A model generated the notes under the pieces. That model did not search any database. It worked only from the letters and a program-made list of their open reading frames with translations, and was not told the DNA's origin. From contig NZ_MWOK01000003.1 in the NCBI RefSeq assembly GCF_012932145.1, positions 1 through 64,000 on the forward strand: a stretch of 64,000 bases of DNA. The letters are read 5' to 3'. A program made the translations under genes and the position numbers. Source of the DNA: Acidovorax sp. SRB_14. GTDB taxonomy: Bacteria > Pseudomonadota > Gammaproteobacteria > Burkholderiales > Burkholderiaceae_C. Positions 20,613-34,277 of this stretch are shown here, in pieces; the first letter of the stretch is position 1; the number at the start of each line of letters is the position of its first letter.

Positions 20613-20808
20613 ATTTTGCTCCATAAATGCCGCAACCCGCCAGCCGAGCACGGACACCAGGCAGGCCTGCGCTGCGGCCCAGGTGCAGCGCCGCAAGCTT
20701 AGCCGCCCGGCGCAAGCGGGCCCCGCAGGGCATGCGGGGGAATGGGACCGCACGCCCTGCACCCTGCTGCGCTGCGGCGCCCCATCGCGGAAAAGCAGCG
20801 CCCCGGCC

Positions 20809-22107
20809 CTATTCCACGAACAGCAGTGCCGGCGTTTCGAGCAGCGCACGCATGGCCTGGATGAACTGGGCGGCGTGCAGCCCATCGACCACGCGGTGAT
20901 CGAACGAGGACGACAGGTTCATCAAGAGGCGCCCCACGACCTGCCCCTCGCGCAGCATGGGGCGCAGGGCGATGCGGTTGACGCCGACGATGGCCACTTC
21001 GGGGTGGTTGATGACGGGCGTGCTGGCAATGCCGCCGAGCGCCCCCAGGCTTGTCAGCGTGATGGTCGAACCCGACAGCGCCGCGCGCACCGCCTTGCCG
21101 CTGCGCGCGTCCTCGGCCACGCGCGCGATGCCGGCCGCGCAGGCCCACAGGTCGAGCGCCTCGGCGTGGCGCAGCACCGGCACCATGAGGCCGAGCACGG
21201 TCTGCGTGGCGACGCCCAGGTGCACGGCCGCATGGCGCGTGACCACGCCGGCCTCGTCGTCAAAGCGCGCATTGATCTGTGGAAACTCGCGCAGCGCCAG
21301 CACCATGGCGCGCACCAGGAAGGGAAGCAGTGTGAGCTTGCCACGCGCCGCACCGTACCGTGCGTTGAGCTCGGCACGCAGCGCCTCGAGCGCGGTCACG
21401 TCGATTTCTTCGACGTAGCTGAAGTGCGGGATGCGGCGCTTGGACTCCTGCATCTTCAGCGCAATCTTGCGGCGCAGCCCGATGACGGGAACGGCCTCTT
21501 CGCCCTCGCGCTCGGCATAGGCCGTCGGACCCGCCTGTGGCGCCGGCCGGCTGGCCAGCAGATAGGCGTCGAGGTCGGCGTGCTGGATGCGTCCGGCCAG
21601 GCCGCTGCCGTGCACCTCGTGCAGCGCAATGCCCAAGTCCCGCGCGCGATGGCGCACAGCGGGTGCGGCCAGCGCGCGCTCGGCGGCCTGCGGCGCTGCC
21701 GCTTCGGCACGCGACGCTGGCGGGAGTCGCGCCGCAGCAGGTGCTGACACGGGCGCAGCCGCCGGCGGGGTTGCCGCCGCGCTGGCCGTGGCCGCTGGCG
21801 ACGGTACCGGGGCAGACGCGGCTGCAGGAGCGGGCGCGCTGCCCTGGAGGTTGCCCGCGTCTTCCACCTCCAGCCGCAGCAGCTCGGAGCCCACGGCCAG
21901 CGACTGGCCCACCTCGCCGCCGCGCGCCAGCACCTTGCCGGCCCGCGGCGACGGGATCTCGACCGTGGCCTTGTCGGTCATCACGTCGGCCAGCGGCTGG
22001 TCGGCGGCCACGGTGTCGCCCGGCTGCACATGCCAGGCCACCAGCTCGACCTCGGCAATGCCCTCGCCAATGTCGGGCACCCGGATGGCGTAGAGACCCA
22101 TGGTCAT
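20809..22107 (-). CDS. bkdB: Branched-chain 2-oxoacid dehydrogenase E2 (dihydrolipoyl acyltransferase)
   Basis: Core subunit of 432 residues. A single lipoyl domain has its lysine in [13 protein letters not shown] (about K46), followed by an Ala/Pro-rich linker (about 90-140), a peripheral subunit-binding domain ([33 protein letters not shown]) and a catalytic domain ending [19 protein letters not shown]. The start at 22107 overlaps the E1-beta stop as ATGA; the ATG at 22101 is a possible alternative. It is the last gene of the E1a-E1b-E2 operon. No E3 gene follows, so lipoamide dehydrogenase must come from another locus. Confidence 0.92.
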   Translation of the reverse strand: MTMGLYAIRVPDIGEGIAEVELVAWHVQPGDTVAADQPLADVMTDKATVEIPSPRAGKVLARGGEVGQSLAVGSELLRLEVEDAGNLQGSAPAPAAASAPVPSPAATASAAATPPAAAPVSAPAAARLPPASRAEAAAPQAAERALAAPAVRHRARDLGIALHEVHGSGLAGRIQHADLDAYLLASRPAPQAGPTAYAEREGEEAVPVIGLRRKIALKMQESKRRIPHFSYVEEIDVTALEALRAELNARYGAARGKLTLLPFLVRAMVLALREFPQINARFDDEAGVVTRHAAVHLGVATQTVLGLMVPVLRHAEALDLWACAAGIARVAEDARSGKAVRAALSGSTITLTSLGALGGIASTPVINHPEVAIVGVNRIALRPMLREGQVVGRLLMNLSSSFDHRVVDGLHAAQFIQAMRALLETPALLFVE

Positions 22108-23165
22108 GCCTCCACCGTGCGTTGCAAGGCCGCGCCCACGCGCGCCGGGCCCGGAAAGTAGGCCCATTCCTGGGCGTGCGGGTAGGGCGTGTCCCAGCCG
22201 GTCACGCGCTCGATCGGGGCTTCGAGGTGGTAGAAGCAGTGTTGCTGCACCAGCGCGACCAGTTCGCCGCCAAAGCCGCCGGTGCCGGTGGCCTCGTGCA
22301 CGACGACGCAGCGGCCGGTCTTCTTCACCGACGCCACGACGGTGTCCAGGTCCAGGGGCCAGAGGGTGCGCAGGTCGATGATCTCGGCATCGATGCCGGT
22401 CTCGCGTGCCGCGCATTCGGACACCCAGACCATGGTGCCGTAAGTGAGCACAGTGACCGCGCTGCCGGGCCGGAACACAGCGGCGCTGCCGAGCGGCACC
22501 GTGTAGTGGCCCGTGGGCACCTTGCCCAGCGTATGCTGGGACCAGGGCACGACCGGGCGGTCGTGGTGGCCGTCGAACGGACCGTTGTAGAGGCGCTTGG
22601 GCTCCAGGAAGATGACCGGGTCGTCGTTCTCGATGGACGCGATCAGCAGGCCCTTGGCGTCGTAAGGGTTGCTGGGCATGACCGTGCGCAGCCCGCAGAC
22701 ATGCACGAACAGCGCCTCGGGGCTCTGGCTGTGCGTCTGCCCGCCATAGATGCCGCCGCCGCAGGGCATGCGGATGGTGATGGGCGCGGTGAAATCGCCC
22801 GCGGAGCGGTGGCGCAGCCGCGCCGCTTCGGAGACGATCTGGTCCATGGCCGGGTAGAAATAGTCGGCGAACTGGATCTCGACCACGGGCCGCAGCCCGT
22901 AGGCGCCCATGCCCACGGCCGTGCCGACGATGCCACCCTCGGAGATCGGCGCGTCGAAACAGCGCGACGTGCCGTACTTGGCCTGCAAACCTTCGGTGAC
23001 GCGGAACACGCCGCCGAAATAGCCCACGTCCTGGCCATAGACGATGACCTGGGCATCGCGCTCCATCGCCACGTCCATGGCCGAGCGCAGCGCCTGGATC
23101 ATGGTCATGGGAACGGTCTCTGCCGGGGCGCCCGGCTCCGGGGACTCTTGTGCGCGCGCTGCCAT
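22104..23165 (-). CDS. bkdA2: Branched-chain 2-oxoacid dehydrogenase E1 beta
   Basis: Transketolase-like beta subunit, 353 residues, that with E1 alpha decarboxylates the 2-oxoacids of valine, leucine and isoleucine. It contains GQDVGYFGGVFRVTEGL, FDAPISEGGIVGTAVGMGAYGLRPV and IDLRTLWPLDLDTVVASVKKTGR. The first 20 residues are a variable extension, and a start at MTMIQALRSAM is possible. It begins three bases after the E1 alpha gene and overlaps the E2 start. Confidence 0.93.
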   Translation of the reverse strand: MAARAQESPEPGAPAETVPMTMIQALRSAMDVAMERDAQVIVYGQDVGYFGGVFRVTEGLQAKYGTSRCFDAPISEGGIVGTAVGMGAYGLRPVVEIQFADYFYPAMDQIVSEAARLRHRSAGDFTAPITIRMPCGGGIYGGQTHSQSPEALFVHVCGLRTVMPSNPYDAKGLLIASIENDDPVIFLEPKRLYNGPFDGHHDRPVVPWSQHTLGKVPTGHYTVPLGSAAVFRPGSAVTVLTYGTMVWVSECAARETGIDAEIIDLRTLWPLDLDTVVASVKKTGRCVVVHEATGTGGFGGELVALVQQHCFYHLEAPIERVTGWDTPYPHAQEWAYFPGPARVGAALQRTVEA

Positions 23166-23168
23166 GGC

Positions 23169-25594
<2,426 letters not shown>

Positions 25595-25746
25595 GGTGTT
25601 CCTCTACATGGTCCTGGATGAAAAACGAAAAAGCCGCAGGACAACAGCCTTTCCGTGGGAAAAACGCAAGCAGTGCGTGGAGGGAGTTTGCTAGGGGATT
25701 ACTCCCGCGCAATGAAAGCGATGTTGCAACAATGTCGAGATAAGGG

Positions 25747-27321
25747 TCACCTCAGGCGCAGCGCCTGCGATGCCGCGCCCAGGCGGAAGGCGCCGACCAC
25801 ATCGGCTAGGCGCGATGCCTGATCCTTGAGGCTTTCGGCCGCGGCCGTGGACTCTTCCACCAGTGCGGCATTCTGCTGCGTCATCTGGTCGAGCTGGCTC
25901 ACCGCCACGTTCACCTGGCCAATGCCCTGGCTCTGCTCGGATGCCGCGGCGCTGATCTCCCCGATGATGTCGGAAACACGGCCCACGGAGCTGACGATAT
26001 CGGTCATGGTGCTGCCGGCATCCCGCACCAGCGCCGCACCCGACTCCACCTTCTCCACCGAGACGCCAATCAGCGTCTTGATCTCCTTCGCCGCCTGGGC
26101 AGAACGCTGCGCCAGCGAGCGCACTTCGCTGGCCACCACCGCGAAACCGCGCCCCTGTTCTCCCGCACGGGCGGCCTCTACCGCCGCGTTGAGCGCAAGG
26201 ATGTTGGTCTGGAACGCAATGCCGTCGATGGTGCCGATGATGTCCGAGATTTTCTTGCTGCTGGCGTTGATCTCATCCATGGTGCTGACGACCTGGGCCA
26301 CCACCGTGCCCCCACGTTGCGCCACCTGCGCGGCCGACGCTGCCAGCTGGTTGGCCTGCATGGCAGAGTCCGCACTCTGGCGTACGGTACTTGTGAGCTC
26401 TTCCATCGAGCTGGCGGTCTCTTGCAAGCTGCTGGCGGTCTGCTCGGTGCGTGCGCTCAGGTCCTGGTTGCCCGTCGCGATCTGGGTGCTGGCGGTGGAG
26501 ATGCTGTCCACCACGCCGCGCACCTGCGACATGGACGTGTGCAATTCGGTGCGCATCACATCCAGCGCACGCAGCAGGCGGCCGGTTTCATCGCCAGCGT
26601 AGCTCGACTGGAGCGCTCCCGTGAGGTCCATGCCGGCGATCGACTCGGCAATCGCCTCGGCCTGGCGCAGCGGGCGCGTGATGCTGGTGGCCAGCAGCCA
26701 GGCCAGCAAGGCCCCCAGCAGCAGCGAAACGCCCGTGCAGATCGCCAACAGCATAGAGGTCTGGGCACGCAGTTCTTCGCTGTGTTTGCCTGCCGCATCC
26801 AGCTCGGTGCGCTGGGCGTCCACCATCTGTTGCACCCCAGCGAGGTAACTGCGCGACGTGGGCTCGAACCGCTCGTTGAAGACCTTGTTGGCGCCTTCGG
26901 CGTCACCGGCCTGCTTGAGTTTGCTCACTTCTTCGCGGGCTGCAAGGTAGTTTTTGCGCAACTCGGCCACCTTGGCAAACAGCTGCTTTTTTTCTGGCGT
27001 ATCCATCTTGGATTCGATGAACTTCTGCAATTCATTGGTTTCCTTGATCGACGCGGCCGTGGCCGGAGCGAAATACGGAATCAGGTCGGCATCGCTGCTC
27101 TTGGCAATGGCCGCCGCGCGCTGTACGCCCGATGTGGTGTGGCGCAACCAGTCGGAGCCTGCACGCTCCGCCTTGATGTTGCCATTGACCATGGCGTCGA
27201 TCTCTTTGCCCAGCTGGCTCAGCTTGACCACCGCCACCACGCTGCTGGCCAGAAACAATGCCAGGATCAGACCCAGCACCACGGCCAAGCGCTTGCCGAT
27301 GGAAAGTTGATTGAGAAACAT
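25747..27321 (-). CDS. Methyl-accepting chemotaxis protein
   Basis: Chemoreceptor of 524 residues. Membrane segment 1 (about 11-32) is followed by a periplasmic helical-bundle ligand domain of about 150 residues, membrane segment 2 ([21 protein letters not shown]), a HAMP region and a cytoplasmic signalling domain with the hairpin tip around [52 protein letters not shown]. The ATG at 27321 has GGAG seven bases ahead; a longer in-frame start is unsupported. Ligand unknown. Its place between purine genes suggests, but does not prove, purine or ureide sensing. Confidence 0.93.
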   Translation of the reverse strand: MFLNQLSIGKRLAVVLGLILALFLASSVVAVVKLSQLGKEIDAMVNGNIKAERAGSDWLRHTTSGVQRAAAIAKSSDADLIPYFAPATAASIKETNELQKFIESKMDTPEKKQLFAKVAELRKNYLAAREEVSKLKQAGDAEGANKVFNERFEPTSRSYLAGVQQMVDAQRTELDAAGKHSEELRAQTSMLLAICTGVSLLLGALLAWLLATSITRPLRQAEAIAESIAGMDLTGALQSSYAGDETGRLLRALDVMRTELHTSMSQVRGVVDSISTASTQIATGNQDLSARTEQTASSLQETASSMEELTSTVRQSADSAMQANQLAASAAQVAQRGGTVVAQVVSTMDEINASSKKISDIIGTIDGIAFQTNILALNAAVEAARAGEQGRGFAVVASEVRSLAQRSAQAAKEIKTLIGVSVEKVESGAALVRDAGSTMTDIVSSVGRVSDIIGEISAAASEQSQGIGQVNVAVSQLDQMTQQNAALVEESTAAAESLKDQASRLADVVGAFRLGAASQALRLR

Positions 27322-27623
27322 GGAACGACTCCGATAAGGAACAAGGCTGAGGGTGCGCGCAGACAACAGCCGCCGGGCGAGCGACATACCGCGCCACGCT
27401 ACAACCTGCCAATCGACGCGTACAAAACCTCACAATTCTAGTTTTTTCCAGGGTTTACCCGAAAACTCATTGCGCCCTCCAACGCCACGGATGGGTCGCA
27501 AGCCGGTGTCTGAGCCCGTGTTTCCACAGGCAATTTGCCGTTCCACCCGATTTTTTCCGGTGCCTCGCAGTGTTGCGCGGCAAACACATCGCAGCCGCAC
27601 AACACCAGCCTTTTCGCCACAGC
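27322..27623. other. Intergenic region between deaminase and chemoreceptor
   Basis: About 300 bases. I see no open frame with coding character, no clear sigma-28 promoter and no strong hairpin. Several T/A-runs suggest that the chemoreceptor has its own promoter here. Confidence 0.4.
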
Positions 27624-29653
<2,030 letters not shown>

Positions 29654-29668
29654 GGGAATTTCCTTAAG

Positions 29669-29695
29669 AAAAAAGGGCCGCCTGCTGGCGGCCCT
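29669..29695 (-). terminator. Intrinsic terminator between BMP gene and Rieske gene
   Basis: On the minus strand AGGGCCGCC-AGCA-GGCGGCCCT forms a 9-bp stem followed by six T. It lies after the BMP gene (stop at 29723) and only 16 bases before the Rieske start, leaving no room for a separate promoter downstream of it. The Rieske-deaminase pair therefore depends on readthrough or on a promoter that overlaps the terminator. Confidence 0.85.
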
Positions 29696-29722
29696 GGTGC
29701 GTGCGGTGGGGCGCGCGCTCTC

Positions 29723-30877
29723 TTACTTCTTGTCGCCGCCCGGGACCTTGCCTTCCACGCCCTTGACGTAGAAGTTGATGCCGCCGAGGAACTTGTCGTC
29801 GGCGACCGCGTCCTTGGCGATCACTTCCGTACCGCTGTTGTCGAGGATCGGGCCCTTCCAGATCGCAAAGCTGCCGTCCTTCAGGCCCTTCTTGACTTCA
29901 TCGACCTTGGCCTTGGTTTCGGCGGGCACGTCTTCGGCAATCGACACCATGTCGATTGCCCCTTCCTTCACGCCCCACCAGGCCTGGCCGGTGCTCCAGG
30001 TGCCATCGAGCACGTCCTTGACGGCCTTGGTGTAGTAAGGCGCCCAGTTGATGATGGCCGAGCCCAGGTGGGCCTTGGGGCCGTAGGCGGTCATGTCGGA
30101 GTCCCAGCCGAAAGCGCGCTTGCCCTTTTCCTGCGCCGTCTTGAGCACGGCGGGCGAGTCGGTGTTCTGGAACAGGATGTCGGCGCCGCCGTTGATCAGC
30201 GAGGTGGCGGCTTCGGTTTCCTTGGGCGGGCTGAACCATTCGTTGACCCAGACCACCTTGGTCGTGATCTTGGGATTGACCGACTGCGCCCCCAGCGTGA
30301 AGCTGTTGATGTTGCGGATGACCTCGGGAATCGGCACCGAACCCACCACGCCCAGGGTGTTGGACTGGGTCATGGCGCCCGCGATCACGCCGGCCAGGTA
30401 GGCGCCTTCGTAGGTGCGGCTGTCGTAGGTGCGCAGGTTGGGCGCCGTCTTGTAGCCGGTGGCGTGCTCGAACTTGACGTCCGGATTGTCCGCCGCCACC
30501 TTCACCATCGACTCCATGTAGCCAAACGTGGTGCCGAAAATCAGCTTGTTGCCCTGGCCGACGAAGTCGCGCAGCACGCGCTCGGCGTCGGCAGACTCGG
30601 GGACGCTTTCGACAAACGTGGTCGCGATCCGGTCGCCAAACTCTTTTTCCAGCGCCTTGCGGGCGTTGTCGTGCGCGTACGACCAGCCGCCGTCGCCCAC
30701 GGGGCCGACATAGGCAAAGGCAATCTTCAGCGGCTCCGCCTTGGGTGCAGGGGCGGCCGCAGGCGCCGCTGCAGGCGGTGCCGGCTCCTCCTTCTTGCCA
30801 CAGCCCACCAGCGCGACGGCGGCGACGGCGGACAGCGCCGTCGCCTTGAGCAGGGAGCGTTTTTGAAGATCGGTCAT
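29723..30877 (-). CDS. BMP-family ABC transporter substrate-binding lipoprotein (paralogue 2)
   Basis: Lipoprotein of 384 residues: lipobox LVGC near residue 26 (MTDLQKRSLLKATALSAVAAVALVGCGKK), a Pro/Ala linker, then the Bmp/PnrA fold (LKIAFAYVGPVGDGGWSYAHDNARKALE, TFVESVPESADAERVLRDF, GATTFGYMESM-like FGTTFGYMESMVK). Relatives bind purine nucleosides. Protein and probably DNA are highly similar to the gene just upstream (31087-32232), so this is a recent tandem duplication. The ATG at 30877 gives the same signal peptide start as the paralogue. Confidence 0.93.
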   Translation of the reverse strand: MTDLQKRSLLKATALSAVAAVALVGCGKKEEPAPPAAAPAAAPAPKAEPLKIAFAYVGPVGDGGWSYAHDNARKALEKEFGDRIATTFVESVPESADAERVLRDFVGQGNKLIFGTTFGYMESMVKVAADNPDVKFEHATGYKTAPNLRTYDSRTYEGAYLAGVIAGAMTQSNTLGVVGSVPIPEVIRNINSFTLGAQSVNPKITTKVVWVNEWFSPPKETEAATSLINGGADILFQNTDSPAVLKTAQEKGKRAFGWDSDMTAYGPKAHLGSAIINWAPYYTKAVKDVLDGTWSTGQAWWGVKEGAIDMVSIAEDVPAETKAKVDEVKKGLKDGSFAIWKGPILDNSGTEVIAKDAVADDKFLGGINFYVKGVEGKVPGGDKK

Positions 30878-31051
30878 GGTCTTTTCCTTAAAGGGTTCTC
30901 TGGATACAACAGGGGAAAGAGGCGGGGCATCGCAACGCTGCGTGCCGGTGGCTGCTCGGGTAAGCCCCGCAAATATAGGAAAAAAACACCGGGGTTTTCG
31001 CGGGTTCTCCCGAAAACGACAGTCTGGCCGGTCGCAGGCGCCCAGAAGAAA

Positions 31052-31065
31052 GGCCCTGCAGGGCC
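31052..31065 (-). other. Short hairpin between the BMP paralogues
   Basis: GGCCCTGCAGGGCC is a perfect palindrome 22 bases after the upstream BMP stop and is followed on the minus strand by TTTCTTC. It may weaken transcription into the second paralogue. A second hairpin of GTTTTCG and CGAAAAC lies at 30994-31017, in front of paralogue 2. Confidence 0.4.
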
Positions 31066-31086
31066 GCTCTTGCTCGGGCGTCGCGC

Positions 31087-32232
31087 TTATTTCGCGCCAG
31101 GCACCTTGCCTTCGACGCCGTGGACGTAGAAATCGATGCCGGTCAGGAAGGCGTTGTCGCCGACCTTGCCCGCGGGCAGCACTTCCTTGCCGGCGTTGTC
31201 CTGGATGGGGCCGGTCCAGACATGGAAGCTCTCGTCCTTCATGCCCGCCTTGGCCTTCGCGACCCGGTCCTTGATCTCCTGGGGCACGTCGTCGGCGATC
31301 TTCACGAGGTCCATCGCACCTTCCTTGACGCCCCACCAGAACGAGCCGCCTTCCCACTTGCCGTCGAGCGTGTCCTGGGTGACCTTGGTGTAGTACGGTG
31401 TCCAGTCGATCACGGCCGAGCCCAGGTGGGCCTGGGGCGCGAAGGCGCTCATGTCGCCGTCCTTGCCGAAGGCGCGGACACCGCGCTCCTGCGCCGTCTT
31501 GAGCACGGCAGGCGAGTTGGTGTTCTGGTACATCACGTCGACACCGCCATTGATCAGGCTGGTCGCAGCTTCAGACTCCTTGGGCGGGCTGAACCACTCG
31601 TTCACCCACACCACCTTGGCCTTGATGGCCGGGTCCACGCTTTGCGCACCGAGCACAAAGCTGTTGATGTTGCGCACCACTTCCGGGATCGGCACGGACG
31701 CCACCACGCCGATGGTCTTGGTCTTGGTCATGCCGCCCGCCACGATGCCGGCGAGGTACGCGCCTTCGAAGGTCTTGGTGTCGTAGGTCGCCACGTTGCC
31801 AGCGGTCTTGTAGCCGGTGGCGTGCTCGAACTTCACGTCCTTCAGGTCTGCGGCCGCCTTCTGCACAAACTCCTGATAGCCAAAGCTCGTCGCAAACACC
31901 AGCTTGCTGCCCTGGCCGGCCATGTCGCGCATCACGCGCTCGGAGTCGGCACTTTCGGGCACGCTTTCGACGAAGGAGGTTTCGATCCGGTCACCGAATT
32001 TTTCCTGGATGGCGCGGCGGCCCAGCTCGTGCTGGTAGGTCCAGCCGCCGTCGCCCACGGGGCTCACGTACATGAAAGCGATCTTCAGCGGCTCGCTCTT
32101 GGCAGGCGCCTCGGCCCCCGGGGCTGCGGCGGGAGCGACCTCCTCCTTCTTGCCACAGCCCACCAGGGCGGCAACTGCCACGGCGGTCAGTGCGACCGTC
32201 TGGAGCAGCGAGCGTTTCTGCAGATTCGTCAT
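31087..32232 (-). CDS. BMP-family ABC transporter substrate-binding lipoprotein (paralogue 1)
   Basis: Lipoprotein of 381 residues with lipobox LVGC (MTNLQKRSLLQTVALTAVAVAALVGCGKK) and the Bmp/PnrA fold (LKIAFMYVSPVGDGGWTYQHELGRRAIQ, FVESVPESADSERVMRDMAGQG, HATGYKTAGNVATYD, VWVNEWFSPPKESEAA). It lies 40 bases behind the permease gene and is the fourth gene of ATPase-permease-permease-binding protein, so it is the probable primary binding protein of the transporter. Purine nucleoside or nucleobase is the likely ligand by family. Confidence 0.94.
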   Translation of the reverse strand: MTNLQKRSLLQTVALTAVAVAALVGCGKKEEVAPAAAPGAEAPAKSEPLKIAFMYVSPVGDGGWTYQHELGRRAIQEKFGDRIETSFVESVPESADSERVMRDMAGQGSKLVFATSFGYQEFVQKAAADLKDVKFEHATGYKTAGNVATYDTKTFEGAYLAGIVAGGMTKTKTIGVVASVPIPEVVRNINSFVLGAQSVDPAIKAKVVWVNEWFSPPKESEAATSLINGGVDVMYQNTNSPAVLKTAQERGVRAFGKDGDMSAFAPQAHLGSAVIDWTPYYTKVTQDTLDGKWEGGSFWWGVKEGAMDLVKIADDVPQEIKDRVAKAKAGMKDESFHVWTGPIQDNAGKEVLPAGKVGDNAFLTGIDFYVHGVEGKVPGAK

Positions 32233-32272
32233 TGGATTTCCTTGCGAGTAAAAAAAACGGGGAACGGCTGGC

Positions 32273-33193
32273 TCAGGAGCCCGGATAGAACGGTTTGCCG
32301 AGCGAGGCCGGCATGTTGACGCGAATCCAGGTCGGATTGCGCGAAATGAGCGCCAGCACCACGATGGTGGCCACATAGGGCAGCATGCTCAATAGCTGGC
32401 TGGCCACCTGCACGCCTGTGGCCTGCAGATGGAACTGCAGCATGGTCACGCCGCCGAACAGGTAGGCGCCCAGCAGCACGCGCGCCGGCCGCCAGGTGGC
32501 AAAGGTTGTGAGCGCCAGCGCGATCCAGCCGCGGCCCGCCACCATGCCTTCGACCCACAGCGGCGTGTAGACGGTGGAAATGTACGCACCGGCCAGGCCG
32601 CACAAGGCGCCGCCCGCCATCACGGCGGCCAGTCGGATGCGGCGCACCGGGTAGCCCAGTGCATGCGCCGATTGCGGCGACTCGCCCACCGAGCGCAGCA
32701 CCAGCCCCGCGCGCGAGCGGTACAGGAACCACACGAGCGCGGCGGCAAAGGCGATCGTCAGGTATACCAGCGGGTGCTGGCGAAACAGCGCGGGCCCGGC
32801 GAGCGGAAGGTCGCCGAGCACGGGGATGGCGTATTTGGGCAGCTCGGGCAGCTTGGCCTGCACATACTGGATGCCGGCAAAGGCCGAAAAGCCCACGCCA
32901 AACAGCGACAGGGCCAGCCCCGTGGCGTACTGGTTGGTGCCCAGCCAGATGACCAGCACGCCGAAGATGGCGGCCAAGAACGCGCCCGCGGCCATGCCGG
33001 CGGCAAAGCCCAGCCAAGTATTGCCTGTGTGCACCACGGTGGCAAAGCCGGCGATGGCGGCGCACAGCATCATGCCCTCGGCCCCCAGATTGACGATGCC
33101 GGCCTTCTCGTTGATGAGCAGGCCTAAAGCGGCAATGGCCAGCACGGTGCCCGCGCTCAGCGTGGCGCCGATCAGCAATGCATAGGATTCCAT
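32273..33193 (-). CDS. ABC transporter permease, nucleoside type (second permease)
   Basis: Inner-membrane permease of 306 residues and about 8-9 hydrophobic segments, of the BPD_transp_2 family. The signature LLINEKAGIVNLGAEGMML near residues 25-43 is characteristic of the Bmp-associated (RfuD/YufQ-like) permeases. It starts one base after the stop of the first permease gene. Confidence 0.92.
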   Translation of the reverse strand: MESYALLIGATLSAGTVLAIAALGLLINEKAGIVNLGAEGMMLCAAIAGFATVVHTGNTWLGFAAGMAAGAFLAAIFGVLVIWLGTNQYATGLALSLFGVGFSAFAGIQYVQAKLPELPKYAIPVLGDLPLAGPALFRQHPLVYLTIAFAAALVWFLYRSRAGLVLRSVGESPQSAHALGYPVRRIRLAAVMAGGALCGLAGAYISTVYTPLWVEGMVAGRGWIALALTTFATWRPARVLLGAYLFGGVTMLQFHLQATGVQVASQLLSMLPYVATIVVLALISRNPTWIRVNMPASLGKPFYPGS

Positions 33194-33194
33194 G

Positions 33195-34277
33195 TCAGAG
33201 CCCTCCCTTCAGGGCCGTGGGGGTGCGCACCCAGCGGATGCGGTAGGCGATCAAGGTGTCGCAGGCCAGCAGCGTGAACAGCAGCAGGCCCTGGAACACG
33301 CCCGTGAGCGACTTCGGCAAGCCCAGGCGCGACTGCGCCAGCTCGCCGCCGATGTAGAACATGCTCATCAGGATGGCGGAAAACACCATGCCCACCGGGT
33401 GCAGGCGCCCGACAAACGCGACGATGATGGCGGCAAAGCCGTAGCCGGCCGGCACATAGGGCGTGAGCTGGCCGATCGGCCCGGCCACTTCCAGGGCGCC
33501 CGCGAGGCCGGCCGCGCCGCCCGAGATCAGCAGTGCGGTCCACAGCGCGCGGCGCGTGGAAAAGCCCGCGTAGCGCGCCGCCGCCGGTGCCAGTCCACCG
33601 ACTTGCAGCGCAAAGCCCGAGCGCGTGCGAAACAGGAACACCCACAGCGCCCCCGCGCCGGCCAGCGCCAGCAGCAGGCCGATGTTCATGCGCGAGCCGG
33701 CCATCAGGCGCGGAATCTGCGTTGCCTTCTCGAAGGTCTTGGTCTGCGGGAAGTTGTAGCCCATCGGATCCTTCCACGGCCCGAACACCAGGTAGCCCAG
33801 CACCAGCGTGGCCACGTACACCAGCATCAGGCTGACCAGGATTTCGTTGGCGTTGAAGCGGTCGCGCAGCAGGGCCACGAGGCCCGCCCAGACCATGCCG
33901 CCCAGCACGCCCGCGAGCAGCACCACCGGCATGATCCAGGGGCCGGTGGTCTTGTCGGCCAGCAGCGCCATGCCGCCGGCCGCGATGGCGCCCATGACGA
34001 ACTGCCCTTCGGCGCCGATGTTCCAGATATTGGAGCGAAAGCACACGGCCAGGCCCAGCGCTATCAGCAAGAGCGGCGTGGCCTTGACCATCAGCTCGCC
34101 GAGCGCGTACGGCGACTTGATGGGCTCCCAGAAGAACACCTGCAGGCCGCGCACCGGGTCCTTGCCCAGGGCGGCGAACAGCGCGATGCCGATCAGCACC
34201 GTGATCGCCAGCGCCAGCAGCGGCGAGCCGTAGCTCCACCCGCGCGAGGCCTGGGGGCGGGGTTCAAGCTTGAGCAT
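33195..34277 (-). CDS. ABC transporter permease, nucleoside type (first permease)
   Basis: Inner-membrane permease of 360 residues, BPD_transp_2 family. Contains PLLLIALGLAVCFRSNIWNIGAEGQFVMGAIAAGG, the hallmark of the YufP/RfuC-like partner. Its ATG lies inside the end of the ATPase gene (14-base overlap, 34264-34277), so the two are coupled. It pairs with the next gene to form the heterodimeric channel. Confidence 0.92.
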   Translation of the reverse strand: MLKLEPRPQASRGWSYGSPLLALAITVLIGIALFAALGKDPVRGLQVFFWEPIKSPYALGELMVKATPLLLIALGLAVCFRSNIWNIGAEGQFVMGAIAAGGMALLADKTTGPWIMPVVLLAGVLGGMVWAGLVALLRDRFNANEILVSLMLVYVATLVLGYLVFGPWKDPMGYNFPQTKTFEKATQIPRLMAGSRMNIGLLLALAGAGALWVFLFRTRSGFALQVGGLAPAAARYAGFSTRRALWTALLISGGAAGLAGALEVAGPIGQLTPYVPAGYGFAAIIVAFVGRLHPVGMVFSAILMSMFYIGGELAQSRLGLPKSLTGVFQGLLLFTLLACDTLIAYRIRWVRTPTALKGGL

